Shown here: in pieces, positions 12,601-24,600 of the stretch
Position numbering within the stretch: position 1 is the first letter of the stretch
Layout of the letters: the number at the start of each line of letters is the position of its first letter
Origin: Owenia fusiformis
Taxonomy: Eukaryota > Annelida > Polychaeta > Sabellida > Oweniidae
Assembly: GCA_903813345.2 (NCBI GenBank)
Contig: CAIIXF020000009.1
Location: 24,836,740 to 24,900,739, forward strand
DNA length: 64,000 nucleotides
Direction of reading: 5' to 3'
Program-made: the position numbers and the translations under genes
The notes under the pieces: model-generated
What the model was told of the DNA's origin: nothing
What the model saw: the letters and a program-made list of their open reading frames with translations, nothing else
Database searches by the model: none

Positions 12601-15600
12601 TTTTGAAGTCTAGGCCGAAAAGTGACCCAAATCTCACATGGCATATAGTATATTCTTCAAAACCAGACATCACATGATCACTTCAAATCTGTTATGTAAA
12701 AAGTTTAACAATGGGAAGACTGCTTCAAATCCTAATTATAATCCAAGATATAGAAATGTAAATTAAATGTAAATTAAAGAAACATTTGTAAGTCTGAAGA
12801 TGCTCTGAACAATTGTAATGATTGCATATTTAATGTGAGAAACTGACCAGAGATATCCCAGGTGTACTACATGACCTGTTGTTTATCTAAATGCTTTTTG
12901 TATCATGTTTCCATTAATTAATTTACAAAGTAAAAACAAAGTAAAAGTATAAGATATTAATTATAAAATACAACATGAAAATCACTCCGTCACATTTGCT
13001 TCTCCTCCAAAGAATGCGTCCCGCATTCTAAATGAAAATCACTCCGTTTAATCAGTCCAAGTTAAAAATATATAACCTGTAATGTTAAATTCTATCAAAG
13101 TATAAAATATGTTAAAATGTTATATCAACGTCCAACGTTGATGTCATCGTCCAATGTTGATGTCATCGCCTGGAGATGAGGAGTGTCATATTGTCCTTCC
13201 TTCCTGAAGTAAAGTCACATTGTTTATAATAGTAGTTGTTGCACTATCAGAGTTAATATAATTCAGCATAATTTTCATTAATCAAGAAATTCATCATATT
13301 AGAAGATTAATAACTCCTCCATAATTTTTGAGGCCATAAGTCTACCAACTTTCAAATTGTCTGCTAGCAATTCTTATTTTAAGCAATTTAGTGTTCAGAG
13401 TGGTCGCATATACAATATACATTTTTTTTAAACACCTATTTGTATACTCTACTTTACAATTTACATACTGGTTATCTAACTAAAATCATCATAAACTACC
13501 ATAATAATTATTAAACTCAATAAAACAATTATAAACAGGACAATTTCTTTTTGAAAATACCCAAACTGCAATTAACAACCAACAAAGGTAATTGATCACT
13601 CATTATGCACCAGCACAGAATTTTACGCGTATGATTCTGTTGCCAGTAAAAACTTATCAACTTGGCACAATCCAATCCTGTATTTTCTTGAGTTAAAAAT
13701 TACAATCATATGTACAGGAGAAAAAAAAATCTTTTATGGCCTATTATAACCATATCTAGTTAAAAGTAACTTGCACTAAATCCTACCTTTCTACTAAGTT
13801 TTGTTTATAAACACTGTTAATGATGCACATCATAATTGTTTGTGCAAACTTTATCTCTAACATAATGCTTTGGTATATGACCTTTGTCTGGCACATTTAA
13901 ATAATAATGAGAAACTCACATTGATGAAGTATAAGAGAAGTAAGGCAAATAATCCCTTGCAATTGAACTTCTTAAACAATGTAAACTGACTGTAGCAGTC
14001 CATGAATTCAATTTAAGTTGTACATAGATATTTAATTTAGGATTAATTAATTATATATTTTGAACAATTAAGATTATTATAAGTTGTCATTCTCAAATTA
14101 ACTGGTCCCAATTATCCCAATTAGTGTCTAGCTCCCAGGAAGTAGTTTGCACCCAGTAACTATATTTACCAGAAGGCACTATACTAAATATTAGTAAATA
14201 ATCCTAACACTTTATTAGTTTACAGGTTAAGACATCTAAAAATATTAGCAGGGTTGGCCATGCAATATTGACACTTTTATTTTGGCTCACTATATCTTAT
14301 CCTTTTTCCTTAGGATTTCACTTGAACTACATTTCTTTCACTTTCACTTGGACTACATTTGTTTTACTTTCACTTGAACTACATATGTTATTCTAACTAA
14401 CACTTCTACACACTATATGTACTACGTGCTTATGTCAGAACTTGGACTTTCCTTACTGTATAAATGACAGCAAGGTGGGGTTGCCGTATTCGTGAGCCAC
14501 TACCTGCCCCTTTAATTAGACGTTAAGACACTGGCTACACAATTACATACACAGATAACAACGTCTTATTACTGCATTTGTAATGTGGGGTTTTAGCCAT
14601 AAGATAACTCAGACTAGGTCGCACGTTGTCCTAGGTTAACCTTTTCTTTAAGGTTTGATCTTCCTGGGATCCGCAGATCTACCTGTACATTAAGTAGACC
14701 TGTGTTTTAATCCTCTTGATTGGAACCAGATATTCTCTTTATTTTTCACTTGCTTTATTATCATTTCACTTGCTTTATTACATTTCATTTACTTTATTAT
14801 TTCTCACTTAATACTCTTTTATCTTTACATTTACACCTGATACCCTTACCTTAATTTAATAGCATCATCTCTTATACCTCACCTGTGCTGTATACTTGTA
14901 CCATAGAATATATCAAACAATAAACTGCTATAGTTTCTTTACAATACCATATCATACATCATATAATGCCTACATGTACTTACTCAAACAACTAACTAAT
15001 ATGGGACTTAAATGCATGCATGATGTATCGATTTGCTTTCTTATCTAGTTTTCCTTTTCCTTACTTTACCAGTGTTTGTTTTGGTGATATGGTATTCCCT
15101 TATTAAATTTCTTGGAATATTTTCTTCATACTCCCATGTACTCTTTTTCTCATTACGCCACTTCACCTTATAACACTTTTTTCCATTGTGTTTACCACAT
15201 GCCAAGAGTCGCTCAACTTCTTGTACCTGAGGTGGCTGCTGATCACTTTCACTACTACTATCACTAATACTACTACTACCTTGATCAATATGATTGTCAT
15301 CCTGTAATACCTGTCCCTGTTGAACTCTTGGTGTATTTGTTGGTCTTGTCTCTGGATCTACATAAGGCTTTAATCTATTTGCATGTACCAAAGACCTCAA
15401 TAAACGATCATCACTACACCTTATTAGTTTGTATGTCATGTTAGCATTAGCCCTTACAATGTAATATGGACCATGATATTTTCTACAATGTTTAGGTGTT
15501 AGACCTGTTGGAGTTTTAGGCACATGTAACCATACTCTATCACCTACCTTGAACTGTGGTAGTTTCGCCTTTTTATCATGTTGGGTTTTAGTCTTTATCT

Positions 15601-18600
15601 TTGCAGCTTCTTGATTCTCTTTAGCTATATCCCTTGCTACCTCTAAGTTAGTCTGTATATCTTGTAGTCTGTCTGTGACTGTACTTTGTCCCATACTTAC
15701 TGGTACCATAGTATCTAGTGGCATAAGGGGTTCCTTACCATACAACAAATAGTAAGGGGAATACCCAGTTGACTCAGTTGCTGGTGAAAACCTATAAGAG
15801 GCTAAAATACCTGGTAGAAGTTGTGGCCAATTAGATTGTTGTTTATCAACAAAACACCTAAATGCTTGATTGATTGTACTGTTCATCCTTTCGCAGCTTG
15901 AATTGGTCTCAGGGTGATAACTTGAGGTTGCCCTGTGTTCTATGCCAAACATTCTACACAATTCTTGAATAACTTTTGACATGAAATTCTGGCCTCTATC
16001 TGTAATTAAAGTCTTCATGGAACCATATCTACATATGAATTCTGTAAACAATACCCTGGCTACCTCTGTTGCTTCTATAGATTTCAAGGCAACCGCTTCT
16101 GGCCACTTCGAAAATGAGTCTACAATCAAAAGAATGTACTGAAATCCATTTACCTTGTGTATAGGTCCTAGTATATCCATGTGGACACGACTGAATAGAC
16201 TTCCTGTTGGTAATGGTTGTAAGGGTGCTCTCTGGCCATGATACCTTTTTGATTGTTGACAAATTTCACATGATTTTACATATTTCTCTATGTCAGAATA
16301 CATTTTTGGCCAGTAATATTTGTACCTGATTGTGTTGTATGTCCTATCTTGACCTTGATGCCCTCCCATTAAGGAGTCATGATAACACTGTAGAACATCC
16401 TCTCTCAATTGTTGTGGTATTGCTAATTGTATTACAACTCTGTCTGATTTATGACCCTTTCCCCTTGGATAATACATATGATATAGAATACCATCTTTGA
16501 TAAGAAAATCCTGACTTTCAAGTATTACCTTTCTTGCTAAGTTCTCTTTGTCTGGTAACTCATCTTGCTCTAAATACTTTATGTATATTTGCAGTTGGGG
16601 ATCTTGTCTTTGTTTATTTTGAAACACCTCATTTGATGATTGAGTAATTTCACATATTGAACTTAGGGCACTTAGGTCACTACACATACCTGTTTGTTGT
16701 TTTGATTCACTTATTGGACACTTAACATTTTGACCTTCTGACCCTATATTACCTGTTTGCATTGTAGTAGGGCTTGGAATACTATAAGCTACCCATTCAT
16801 CAGTGCAGTTGTCTTGTGTAATACCTGAGTCCTCTGTTTGTATTGTTGTGGTTTGTTGACACATTTGTTTACATTCATTTACTTCATATGGTCTCCGGCT
16901 TAATGCATCTGCATTTGAGTTTGATTTGCCACACCTGAACTCAATGGTGAAATCATATGCTTGAAGTTTGATTGACCACCTACCTAGCCTACCTGTATGA
17001 TCTTTAATTGATTGCAGGTACTTTAATGAGATGTGATCAGTGTAAACTATAAAATGTGCATTTGCTATGTATATGTGGTATTCATTGATTGCTTCAATTA
17101 AAGCAAGGCATTCTCTCTCAGTAATGGACCACTTTCTCTCTCCTGTTGAGAGTGACCTACCTCCATAGCTAACTGCTCTCTCTCTCCCTTGTTCGTCTAT
17201 TTGACCTAATATGTAACCAATAGCTGTACCTGAAGCGTCACATGATATAATGAACGGCTTTTGTAAGTCAGGATATACTAACACTGGTTCTGTAGTCAAC
17301 ATAATTTTTGATTCTTGAAATGCATTTTCACATTGTTCATCCCAAACAAACTCGACATTTTTTCGCATAAGATTGTTTAGTGGGGCTACTATGTTACTAA
17401 AACCCTTAACAAATCTGCGGTAAAAGTTACAAAGTCCCAAATATGCCCTTACCTCTGTGACATTTGTAGGTTGTGGGTATGATAGAATTGCCTTGATCTT
17501 TTCATTGTCTACTGTTATACCTTCTTTGGTGAAGACAAAACCCAAATAAACAACCTTTTCCAGTGCTAGTTTACATTTTGAGGGTTTAAGCTTCAAATTT
17601 GCTTTTCTAAGTCTTGTGAATACCTGGTCTAAATGGTTTAAATGCTCTTTCATGTCTTTACTGAAAACAATTATGTCATCACAGTAAACCAACACAAAGT
17701 CCCATGTAAGACCTTTCAAAACATCATTCATGACCCTCTGAAATGACATTGGTGCATTTTTGAGGCCAAAAGGCATTCTGTTGAACTGAAATTTGCCCTT
17801 GTGGGTTACAAATGCTGTTTTATGCTTTGAGGTTTCACTAAGAGGTAATTGCCAAAACCCACTATGCATGTCCAAAACTGAAAATATTGTTGCTTTTGAA
17901 TGCGCTATGCAATCTATAATGTCATTTAATTGTGGAAGAGGGTAATGAATTGCTTCTGTGTTTTTATTGAGCCTTCTGTAGTCTATTGCTAACCTGTACT
18001 CATTTGACTTCTTTTTCACTAACACAACAGGGCTAGCATATTCTGACACAGAATGTTCAATTATGCCATATTCTAACATTTGGTCACATTGTTTGTCAAT
18101 TTCATTTTTCTGTTCTTGAGAATACCTATAGAATCTTTGCTGGACTGGCTTATCTGATTTTGTTCTTATAACATGCTCATATGTACTATTTGCACAGCCT
18201 AGCTCATTCATGTTTTGAGAAAAGACATCTTTATTTCTATCAATGAAAGTTATCAATTCTGCCTTTTCCCCTTCTGGTAATTTACATTTCTCTAGATTGA
18301 TACCTGATGTTTGTACTTCACTACCAGTAGCTACATTATTTACACATGCTGTTAGTCTTGGTTCATTAGTAGTATAATATGTACTATGTTTAATAGGATC
18401 TCCCCTTTGTAAAATGACAACTTTTTGTGTGAAGTCTATGAGTGCTTTACTTTGTGAGAAAAAGTCCTCACCTAAAATTACATCATGATTTGCACTTTTG
18501 AGGATATGCATTGGTTGAACGTACTCAAATTCTTCAAATTTTAGAGGAACATTTGCCACACCCAGTACTTCTAGCTTGTGAGTTTCTCCCCCAGCCCCAT

Positions 18601-21600
18601 ATAACTCAATATTAGTTGGACTGATAGGACATTTCTTGTGCAAGTTCAATTTTTCATAGAGTGCTAATCTCATACAGGATTGTTCTGCACCAGTATCTAC
18701 CAAGGCTTTGATATTATTGTCAACTATGTTTGTATGAATAATTATGTTTGAAACTGATCTTTGCAAATTAACCTTGACTGATTGAACTGCAGGGATGGCC
18801 ACCTTGCCACTATCACTTTTCACTTGTTTAAACATTTGATTGTCAACTTTAGTTTCAAGGTGCCCATCCCTATGAGGAACAGGCGCGAGTCCTCATTTAG
18901 CAACGTTTCGACACATATACGAATAATGCCCCCCGCGACCACACTGAAAGCACTGCTTAAACCTAGCATAACAATTTAATGAAAGGTGGTTTGACTTACC
19001 GCACCTCTCACACTGGTTTCTGCTTGATGAATTTTGCTGCATAAATTGTTGGTCATGTTGGGGATACCGTTTCTGTTGTTGCGTAAACTGTTGATTCCCA
19101 GGAAATTGGTTCTGTTGTTGAAACGGATTCTGCGGTTGATACTGCTTTTGCGGTTGGTACTGATTCTGCGGTTGATACTGGTTCTGCTGTCTTTGGGCAC
19201 TTTGTTGCACTGGAAACTGGTTATTGTTGGCATAGCGTTGACCCATGGCATCGACTGTGACTGCAGCAACGGATAGCTTATCGACTTTATCCGTGAGAAT
19301 TTTAATCGAGGCTGCTAACATCTCTGGCGCTGAATCTTGGGGCATGTTGCTATGAATCCTTGCGAACTTAACAGCTTGTTCTAAATTTTCAGGTTCTTTG
19401 AGCCTTACAAAGTTCTTTGTAGATGTATTCAATCTTTGGACAAAGAGTTCTTTAACATCCTCAGCATCCTTTTTTAGTCTACTGGTATAATACATGAGCT
19501 TGCTGTGGAATTCATCCACAGACATATCATTTTGTTTGAGAGTATCCAATTTATCCAACAACTCCCATCTTTCCGATTGTTTGGGTGGGAACCTTTCTTT
19601 AAGTGCTTCCGTCAATTCCTCCCAGTCGTTCTTTGTATTTTCCTCTAATTGTTCAAAGTATTTTGCTGCTTCTCCTTTGACTAAAAGTGGGATTAAACTA
19701 CATTTTCTTTGTTGGTTCCAGTTCTTTAAATTTGCGAATGTGTCAATAGTGTTTAACCAAATAATAACGTTTTCTTCTGATTTTCCATGGAATTTGTCCA
19801 ATATTGATAAATCCATTGTTGTTAAACCTCAGGCAGCTCCACCAAAATATGACCGGGCTTTCTTTATATTAATTGTACACAATAGTGTGATGTTTTAATT
19901 TCTATCTTTTATTTATTTCACTTGTTTTCACTTCTAATCTACTGCTAAATCTAGTTATGTCTTTTTGAAGTCTAGGCCGAAAAGTGACCCAAATCTCACA
20001 TGGCATATAGTATATTCTTCAAAACCAGACATCACATGATCACTTCAAATCTGTTATGTAAAAAGTTTAACAATGGGAAGACTGCTTCAAATCCTAATTA
20101 TAATCCAAGATATAGAAATGTAAATTAAATGTAAATTAAAGAAACATTTGTAAGTCTGAAGATGCTCTGAACAATTGTAATGATTGCATATTTAATGTGA
20201 GAAACTGACCAGAGATATCCCAGGTGTACTACATGACCTGTTGTTTATCTAAATGCTTTTTGTATCATGTTTCCATTAATTAATTTACAAAGTAAAAACA
20301 AAGTAAAAGTATAAGATATTAATTATAAAATACAACATGAAAATCACTCCGTCACACATTACCGTCCATAGAATTCATCTCAGTCGGTAAGTTTACAGCT
20401 TATATTCTGCTTCTAGTAAACCACCTGGCAGATTTGACCCAGTCTTTATAACCATCCATATATACGTCACCGAATGGAACTACATGTAGTTGAAAAGGAA
20501 ATCTTGTCTGTGAATCTTGCCTACGGGTGAGAAAGAGGACATGCTGTCTTTCCCATCCGCCATTTTTTGTTATCGCTACTGCAAAATTTTGCAAATCGCC
20601 TTGGCGTAACCGTCATGCTATAACACCGTGAGAGTGCTACCAAAATGAATTTGCCTACATACTCTTATCTGATAGATAGAATGCATCTTAAAATTTCGAA
20701 GTGATTTTACCTGTTAACTCTGCAATTGGTCCGCCATCTTGGCAGAAGCTATACCCAGGGCTTGCATTAACGGCGTCCTGACATGTTAAGGACTCAAAAA
20801 TAATTTGGAGGACGCAAAATTGAAAATATTGCGTTTTTTGGACGCAATTTTCTTTAGGTCAATACTACAATGTGTTTACAACGATACCAAACAAAAACAA
20901 ATCATTATGATCTCTCACCTTTATTTGAATCGTAAATAAGGCTCAACATGTTGAATATTTACAAATAATCATGATTCTCTCGAATTTTTTCGACTTTGCA
21001 GTGTGTCAGATAAGGATTTTTTTCTGGTAGCCATTTTGGCCACTGGATTTCAGATACCACTGGCCAAACAGATTTTTCACTAGCCAGTATAAAATTACGC
21101 TAACATCGCAAATTTTTACGAAAATCATTTATTTTATCTAAAAAGGTAAAGAATCTGCAATTTGTCAAACTTGTGCATCCAACTATATCAAAGTATCATT
21201 TAATTCCCTAATAATAACACTATGATATGATGATGATTAAAAATGTATCACGGACTGGGGGAGGGGGGTGGTAGCATTCCCCCTCCAGAAAATTATTGAT
21301 ATTTAGAACCTCTTTTGTGCAAGCTGAGCATGATATTCCTCATAAAAGTCAAATTTTAGGCCCTATATATAGATCTACACAGAAAAATTAATGAAGAACA
21401 AAAAATACACGTTGCTTAGTAACAGTAATTGCCGTTTTTAGCGCCGACCCCCTAATAACCATTCACCCCGCTTCACAAAGTTCAAGAAAAATCAAGGAAT
21501 AACCAAGTATTATTACCGAACACACAGAAAAAATATTTTCCGAAAGAAATCAGTGGGCGATAATAGAGTACTTCATCATTACTTACACTAAAATGCGGAA

Positions 21601-24600
21601 AAAGTGGCACATTTTGTAATTCAGTGCATCATCACGATAAATATCTATCATTTGGTGCTTTCTACATTATACTAAACCAATATTTTGATGATTGAAGAAG
21701 GAAATGTCCCGAGTTTAAAAAGATTTTTTCGGCGATATCTTCTGCGCAGTTTTTATGCGCATATATATGATCTCTTCGACCAATCAGAACTCTCGAATAA
21801 AGAAGTCAAGAGCACGGCCAATCAGAATCCACGATAGAAAACGTTTCGGGATCGATGAAGAAGGAATATCCGGATGTTCTGGATTTTCGATCTCGGTGAG
21901 TTCCTCGGCAGAAATATGCCATTATCTTCGGGTTTTCAAGTCTGATTTGATCCCAGATCGCCACTATGGCAAGTGCTCCATTAAAACTGTTCGCCAGATG
22001 TATTTTCTGATGGCATTTGGCGAATGGCGACCGCTTATCCGACACACTGCTTTGTTTACTTTTAGATTTGAAACCATGACACGCCACAGTTTTCCTATTC
22101 AGAAACAAATATTAGGTTATTCATGAAATAAAATGTATTCATTGTCGAATGAACGAACATGCATTTATTCAGTCCGTACTTAATGTTTACTTCCGTTTTA
22201 CGCGGCAAGAAATCAGAAACTGAAAATATGACAAGTAAGGTTAGAACATACATTCCCGAGCTTGCAATATGCTTTTAAAATAAAGTTATACCTCAAAACA
22301 GGCTAGAAATAGGGGACACACTTTTTTTTCAAAGGACTCACTTTTTAAAAAAAATTGCATCCTTGGGACTCACAAATTTTCTAACCTGATGCAAGCGCTG
22401 TATACCGAAAAAAACGAAATCACTAGAAAAAACCATGGCACATATTGTGCGCATGTGCAGCAAAGTTTAAACCAATCAGATTATTTGATTATTTTGCACA
22501 CATGAATTATTTGCTTCTGAGCACTTACCATAAAAGCTAACCACAATAAACAAACCTGGCAGAGACTACCGTTACTTAATTTTAGCGAAATTTCAGCTCA
22601 AACTTGTGACAAATGCATTATGCATACACTGGTATGAAGCCTTGGAGACACTCATTTATTGTGTGTACTTTTCCGCAGTTTGTGGGAGATTGGGACATTG
22701 AATTCAAGAAAATATGCAAATTATACGACTTATCAATTAATTTGTACAAGCATTGTAACTATGTTTATCTTTATTGTTTGCCTATGTCAACTAATTCATT
22801 GATTGAAGACAGCCTTTGAGATTGACACTTGTGTCTTGTATAATTTGTAGTCACAGAACAGACTTTTTCTCGAGCAGCCAGTTCTTCTCTCAAAATGAAC
22901 AGTAGGTGGAATGAGCGTCCTACCATATATTCTTGCTGATGTGCAGTAGTGCACCCTGTGTGTCTATAGGTTTCTTGTTGTTATATTGATGTACTGTAAA
23001 ACCTGTCTCGATAGAACACCTTTGTTATCTCTAAAGTGTCCTTCTTGGGAGGTGTTCATTTAACATTAAGTCAGTTGGTCTTGGGACTGTGAAGTGTTCC
23101 ACTAGCAGAGGTGTTCAACTTTACAGGTTTCACTGTACCGATAATTGTGATTTTAAGTCAAGAATATCTGGTAGGAAAGCATTGTCACTAATGCAATAAT
23201 AATGATCAAAGTAAGACTAAGGGTAAAAATTACTTTGATAATATTTTTTAATCTGAATTAAGAGTAAGATTTTAGATATTAAGTGTTGTTTAGTACTTAG
23301 TCATCATTTTCTTTCCTAAGTCTTCTTTGCTTCAATTATCTTTGCTTTCAATCTTTAGAGTTCCCATATTGAATGTATCTATTATGTCTTGTATGTAATG
23401 TCATCAAATGTTTGTTTCTGTCATTTCCAAAGTGTTTATTATTTCGGTCCAAAGGCAATAGTATTTCATTTTCATTTGATGATATTACAAATATTTACCC
23501 CGATTCCTAATTTTGTTGAATAAAGCAATGTACTGTGCTGGTACTGCTGCCTTGTTCTTAAATGACAATATTTGCCATAATAGCTAAATATTTGATTTCC
23601 ATTTCAGAAAACTGTTTGTTGGAGGCCTTAGCTGGGAAACTGAAACACGTAAGCAAATCATAATTGAAAATAATCGTTTTTAAAAAATGAGAATCATATA
23701 CATGTAAAATGTTTTGGTTTCTGTTAAAAAAAGAAAATGAAATAAAGAAAATATAAGCTAGAAGGAGAAATCTACACATTGATACCTGTTGTATGAGTAT
23801 GCTCCTTTGCGATTACTTGAATTTGAATACTGAATTAATATCATAAAATATAGCGTTTGGCTAAAAAGATTCTCTTTAATTCATTATGTCACCCACCACC
23901 AGGTGACAATTTATTAGTCTTCAACTTCTTTGTGGCGGCTTCTAGCAGTTTGATCTCAACATCTGAACAACAAATGACAGGTGGTGACATTTTTCATGTT
24001 AAATTCTTGTTTTGATTTTGATATACTGTATTATAAACTACATTTGTTTATTTGTGTGCTTGTAGAACATATTAAGGAATACTTCAGTAAATTTGGGGAG
24101 GTGATGGACTGTGTTGTGAAAACAGACCCAGAAACCACAAAATCACGAGGCTTCGGCTTTGTTTTATTCAAAGAACAGAATGCAATAGATAAGGTATGTT
24201 TTTTCCAAACATTTTTAATGCTGCGCTTATTCTGCGAATTTGTAAGAACACTTGCAAGAAACTAATTCTTCTACCAAGTTTTTTATCGTACCTAACGTAC
24301 CTAATAAAGGTATGATATTGTCGTCAGCTTGACGGGCGGGCGGCATCTCACTTTTCAGCTTGTCTACAGGTTTCCAGCCAAACCATTTGACAGATTCATC
24401 TGAAATTTTCAGGAATGTTTCTACGTATCAAAGTTAAGAACTAATTAGTTTTTGGGCATTCTGGGTAAATTTTAAATGGCCATTTTGGATTTTCTGTCCT
24501 AAAATCTTCACTTTCAAGACTTGTCTACAGGTTTCCAGCCAAACCATTTGACGGATTCATCTGAAATTTTCAGGAATGTTTCTACGTATCAAAGTTAACA

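Larger units (their letters stand above)
12486..20355 (-). mobile_element. Intact Ty3/gypsy LTR retrotransposon with integrase chromodomain
   Basis: A 7.87 kb element on the minus strand has two ~508-bp LTRs that look identical by eye, an intact gag frame and an intact pol frame. If the LTR ends are placed at TATGACC and GTCAC, both flanks carry ACATT (12481-12485 and 20356-20360), a 5-bp target duplication. The alternative TG...CA ends (12488-12994, 19850-20356) leave imperfect flanks. On the minus strand a TGG-beginning stretch (TGGTGGAGCTGCC), a likely tRNA primer site, follows the 5' LTR. A purine-rich stretch (GGAGGAGAAG) precedes the 3' LTR. Order gag, PR, RT, RNase H, IN, chromodomain is Ty3/gypsy, chromovirus-like. 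It sits in hnRNP intron 1, antisense to the gene. Confidence 0.95.
11667..20627. mobile_element. TIR DNA element (copy A), split by the gypsy insertion
   Basis: The flanks of the gypsy element, 11667-12485 and 20361-20627, match 60421-61695 in order and orientation. The right end carries the 22-bp terminal repeat of that element exactly (20606-20627), and the left end carries a diverged version (TATAGCATGAC...TTAC). Compared with copy B, copy A lacks about 190 bp internally (corresponding to about 61266-61456). Without the gypsy insert it is about 1.09 kb. No transposase is visible, so it is non-autonomous. Confidence 0.8.

Noticed and set aside
12994-15040. Envelope gene of the gypsy element
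   Set aside because: No open frame of useful length on either strand and no transmembrane or surface-protein signature; only repeats and pyrimidine-rich sequence.
19034-19276. 80-codon leucine-rich frame opposite gag
   Set aside because: It is the antisense of the Gln/Asn-rich gag repeat; leucine content is a complement effect.
21755-22126. 123-codon plus frame and 100-codon minus frame as genes
   Set aside because: Both lie in the same stretch inside a TIR element, neither is recognisable, and coding on both strands is unlikely; kept only as a possible relic.
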